Source: Merluccius polli
Taxonomy: Eukaryota > Chordata > Actinopteri > Gadiformes > Merlucciidae
Reading direction: 5' to 3'
Length of the DNA stretch: 64,000 nucleotides
Assembly: GCA_030340625.1 (NCBI GenBank)
Contig: JAOPHQ010005710.1
Coordinates: forward strand, 1 to 64,000
Below the pieces are notes generated by a model. That model was not told the origin of the DNA. It saw only the letters and a list, made by a program, of their open reading frames with translations, and ran no database searches. Both the position numbers and the translations under genes were made by a program. Shown piece after piece: positions 62,885 through 64,000 of the stretch (positions are counted from its first letter, which is position 1; each line of letters opens with the position of its first letter).

Positions 62885-63970
62885 TAGCGCTGGGTGAAGA
62901 AAATCGATACAGTATAGTATCACGATATTTTGCGTGGCAATATTGTATCGATACACGGACCAAGTATCAATCTTTTATTGCAAATACAAATTAAACTTTT
63001 TGGTACTAGAATAATACAATCAATTGCTTTTCTAGTCCACTAGATGGTGTTTTTTTTTCTGGTGAGGTTAAAATTGGATTAAATTAGATAAAACAGATGT
63101 CAACAAAGATTTCCTTTGGGGACATAATTTGCAGTTTAAAAAAAGTAAAACATCTCTGTTTATCGCAATACTCCAAACTAAGCACAAATTAAATTGCAAC
63201 ATTCCTAGATATTTATTAGGAAATTAAACAATAGGCCTATAGCATATTTAAGTAGTGACAGTGTTACTAAATGAAACGAAATGAAACGGATCGACATTGC
63301 CTGTTAAGAGACATGAAAATGTGCTTTTAATTACCGACAGTCGAATTAAATCAAATTAACTTATTTTGGACAAACCGAGGGTCTTTTCGTTTACAAAAAC
63401 AAGGCAGCATAAAAGGCAGAAATGTTACTTGGGTTTAGCCAAACCACGTAAAATCTTCATTGAGGAAACTATATGAAGCAATGTTATTCGCCTATATTAA
63501 CGTAATTACAACATTAATACTAATATATTATTAGTAGTAGTAGTAGTAGTAGTTGTTGTTGTTGTTGTTGTAGTAGTAGTAGTAGTGGAGGAGCACGGTA
63601 AACTTTAAAGCGCAGAGACAGCCGGTGATTTAAAGTGTTGCACTAGCAGGGAGAAGTATTGACGGCTTTATTTTAGAGGGATTGTTTGGTGTCTAAGCAT
63701 ACATTAAATTATTGATGTATATTTAGGCTATAGGAAAGGTAGATTATTTTGTCAACAACATTATGAAAAAGTATACATTTTAGAAAAACATTAACAAATG
63801 GTGATTTTGACGGATTTTTTGGGTGTGTCGATGACCGTCGACCGTCAATCGCAGAATTATGAAATAACCGGCACAGACCTACAGCAAAATATTTCATCTC
63901 GTAATAATATCATAAATTAAGTATCGTGATAATATCGTATCGTGGGGCCTCTGGTGATTCCCACCCCTAA
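62885..63970. mobile_element. hAT MITE, 8-bp TSD TAACTACT, in SLC6 intron 1
   Basis: It runs from TAGCGCTGGGTGAAGAA to GGGAATC-type inverse CCACCCCTAA, with GATACGATATT-rich subterminal parts. TAACTACT is at 62877-62884 and 63971-63978. A (AGT)n(GTT)n tract lies at 63528-63585. No coding capacity. Confidence 0.8.
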
Positions 63971-64000
63971 TAACTACTGGTATCCGCGATCATTGGCAGT

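Overview
The window is vertebrate nuclear DNA, almost certainly from a teleost fish. It has intron-split animal genes (the 3' part of a POLD3 orthologue and the first coding exon of an SLC6-family neurotransmitter transporter), long dinucleotide repeats, and a dense mix of transposon families typical of ray-finned fish: hAT, PIF/Harbinger, Tc1, BEL/Pao, L1, L2, Rex3/RTE and Copia. There is no bacterial-style gene organisation.

Layout. 2976-31839 (+) holds the last seven coding exons of POLD3, the third subunit of DNA polymerase delta; its 5' exons lie to the left of the window. The introns are packed with transposons: a hAT with two smaller elements nested in it (3830-6592), hAT-like debris and a long (TG)n tract (8287-11898), a Harbinger-type MITE inside another (12583-14107), a larger Harbinger-like element (15136-16989), a TTAA-flanked element (17418-18127), two back-to-back Tc1-type elements with long inverted ends (19460-22333, the second with an intact transposase), an almost complete antisense L1 (23512-28654) and a hAT carrying a RecQ-helicase fragment (28825-31541).

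32.6-44.6 kb is a stacked insertion site. A hAT element was split, inside its BED-finger coding sequence, by a 9.1 kb element with ~600 bp inverted termini (34457-43561). That element encodes a four-exon, ~1,530-codon protein with two His/Cys finger-like motifs at the N-terminus and, near the C-terminus, what looks like an XPG/FEN (PIN-fold) nuclease followed by a Cys-rich knuckle. I think it is an Academ-type DNA transposon. It has been killed by four in-frame stops, a frameshift and a 1.9 kb Harbinger insertion, each readable from the sequence. This is the most unusual object in the window.

45-58.8 kb is a second stack: a hAT MITE (45052-46129), a Rex3-like RTE retrotransposon with most of its reverse transcriptase deleted (46983-48777), and a BEL/Pao LTR retrotransposon on the minus strand (48905-58455), the last two both inserted into an older L2/CR1-type ORF1 (esterase) remnant. 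One Pao LTR is itself split by a hAT element, which is split by a solo LTR. 59-62.6 kb contains L2-type LINE 3' ends and a Copia fragment. The SLC6 exon (62656-62809) follows, with a hAT MITE in its first intron (62885-63970).

Most element boundaries rest on paired target-site duplications and matching inverted termini that I read directly. Family names rest on protein motifs recognised by eye, without database searches. The only coding sequences likely to serve the host are POLD3 and SLC6; the Tc1 transposase at 21261-22301 is the only transposon gene that looks fully intact.
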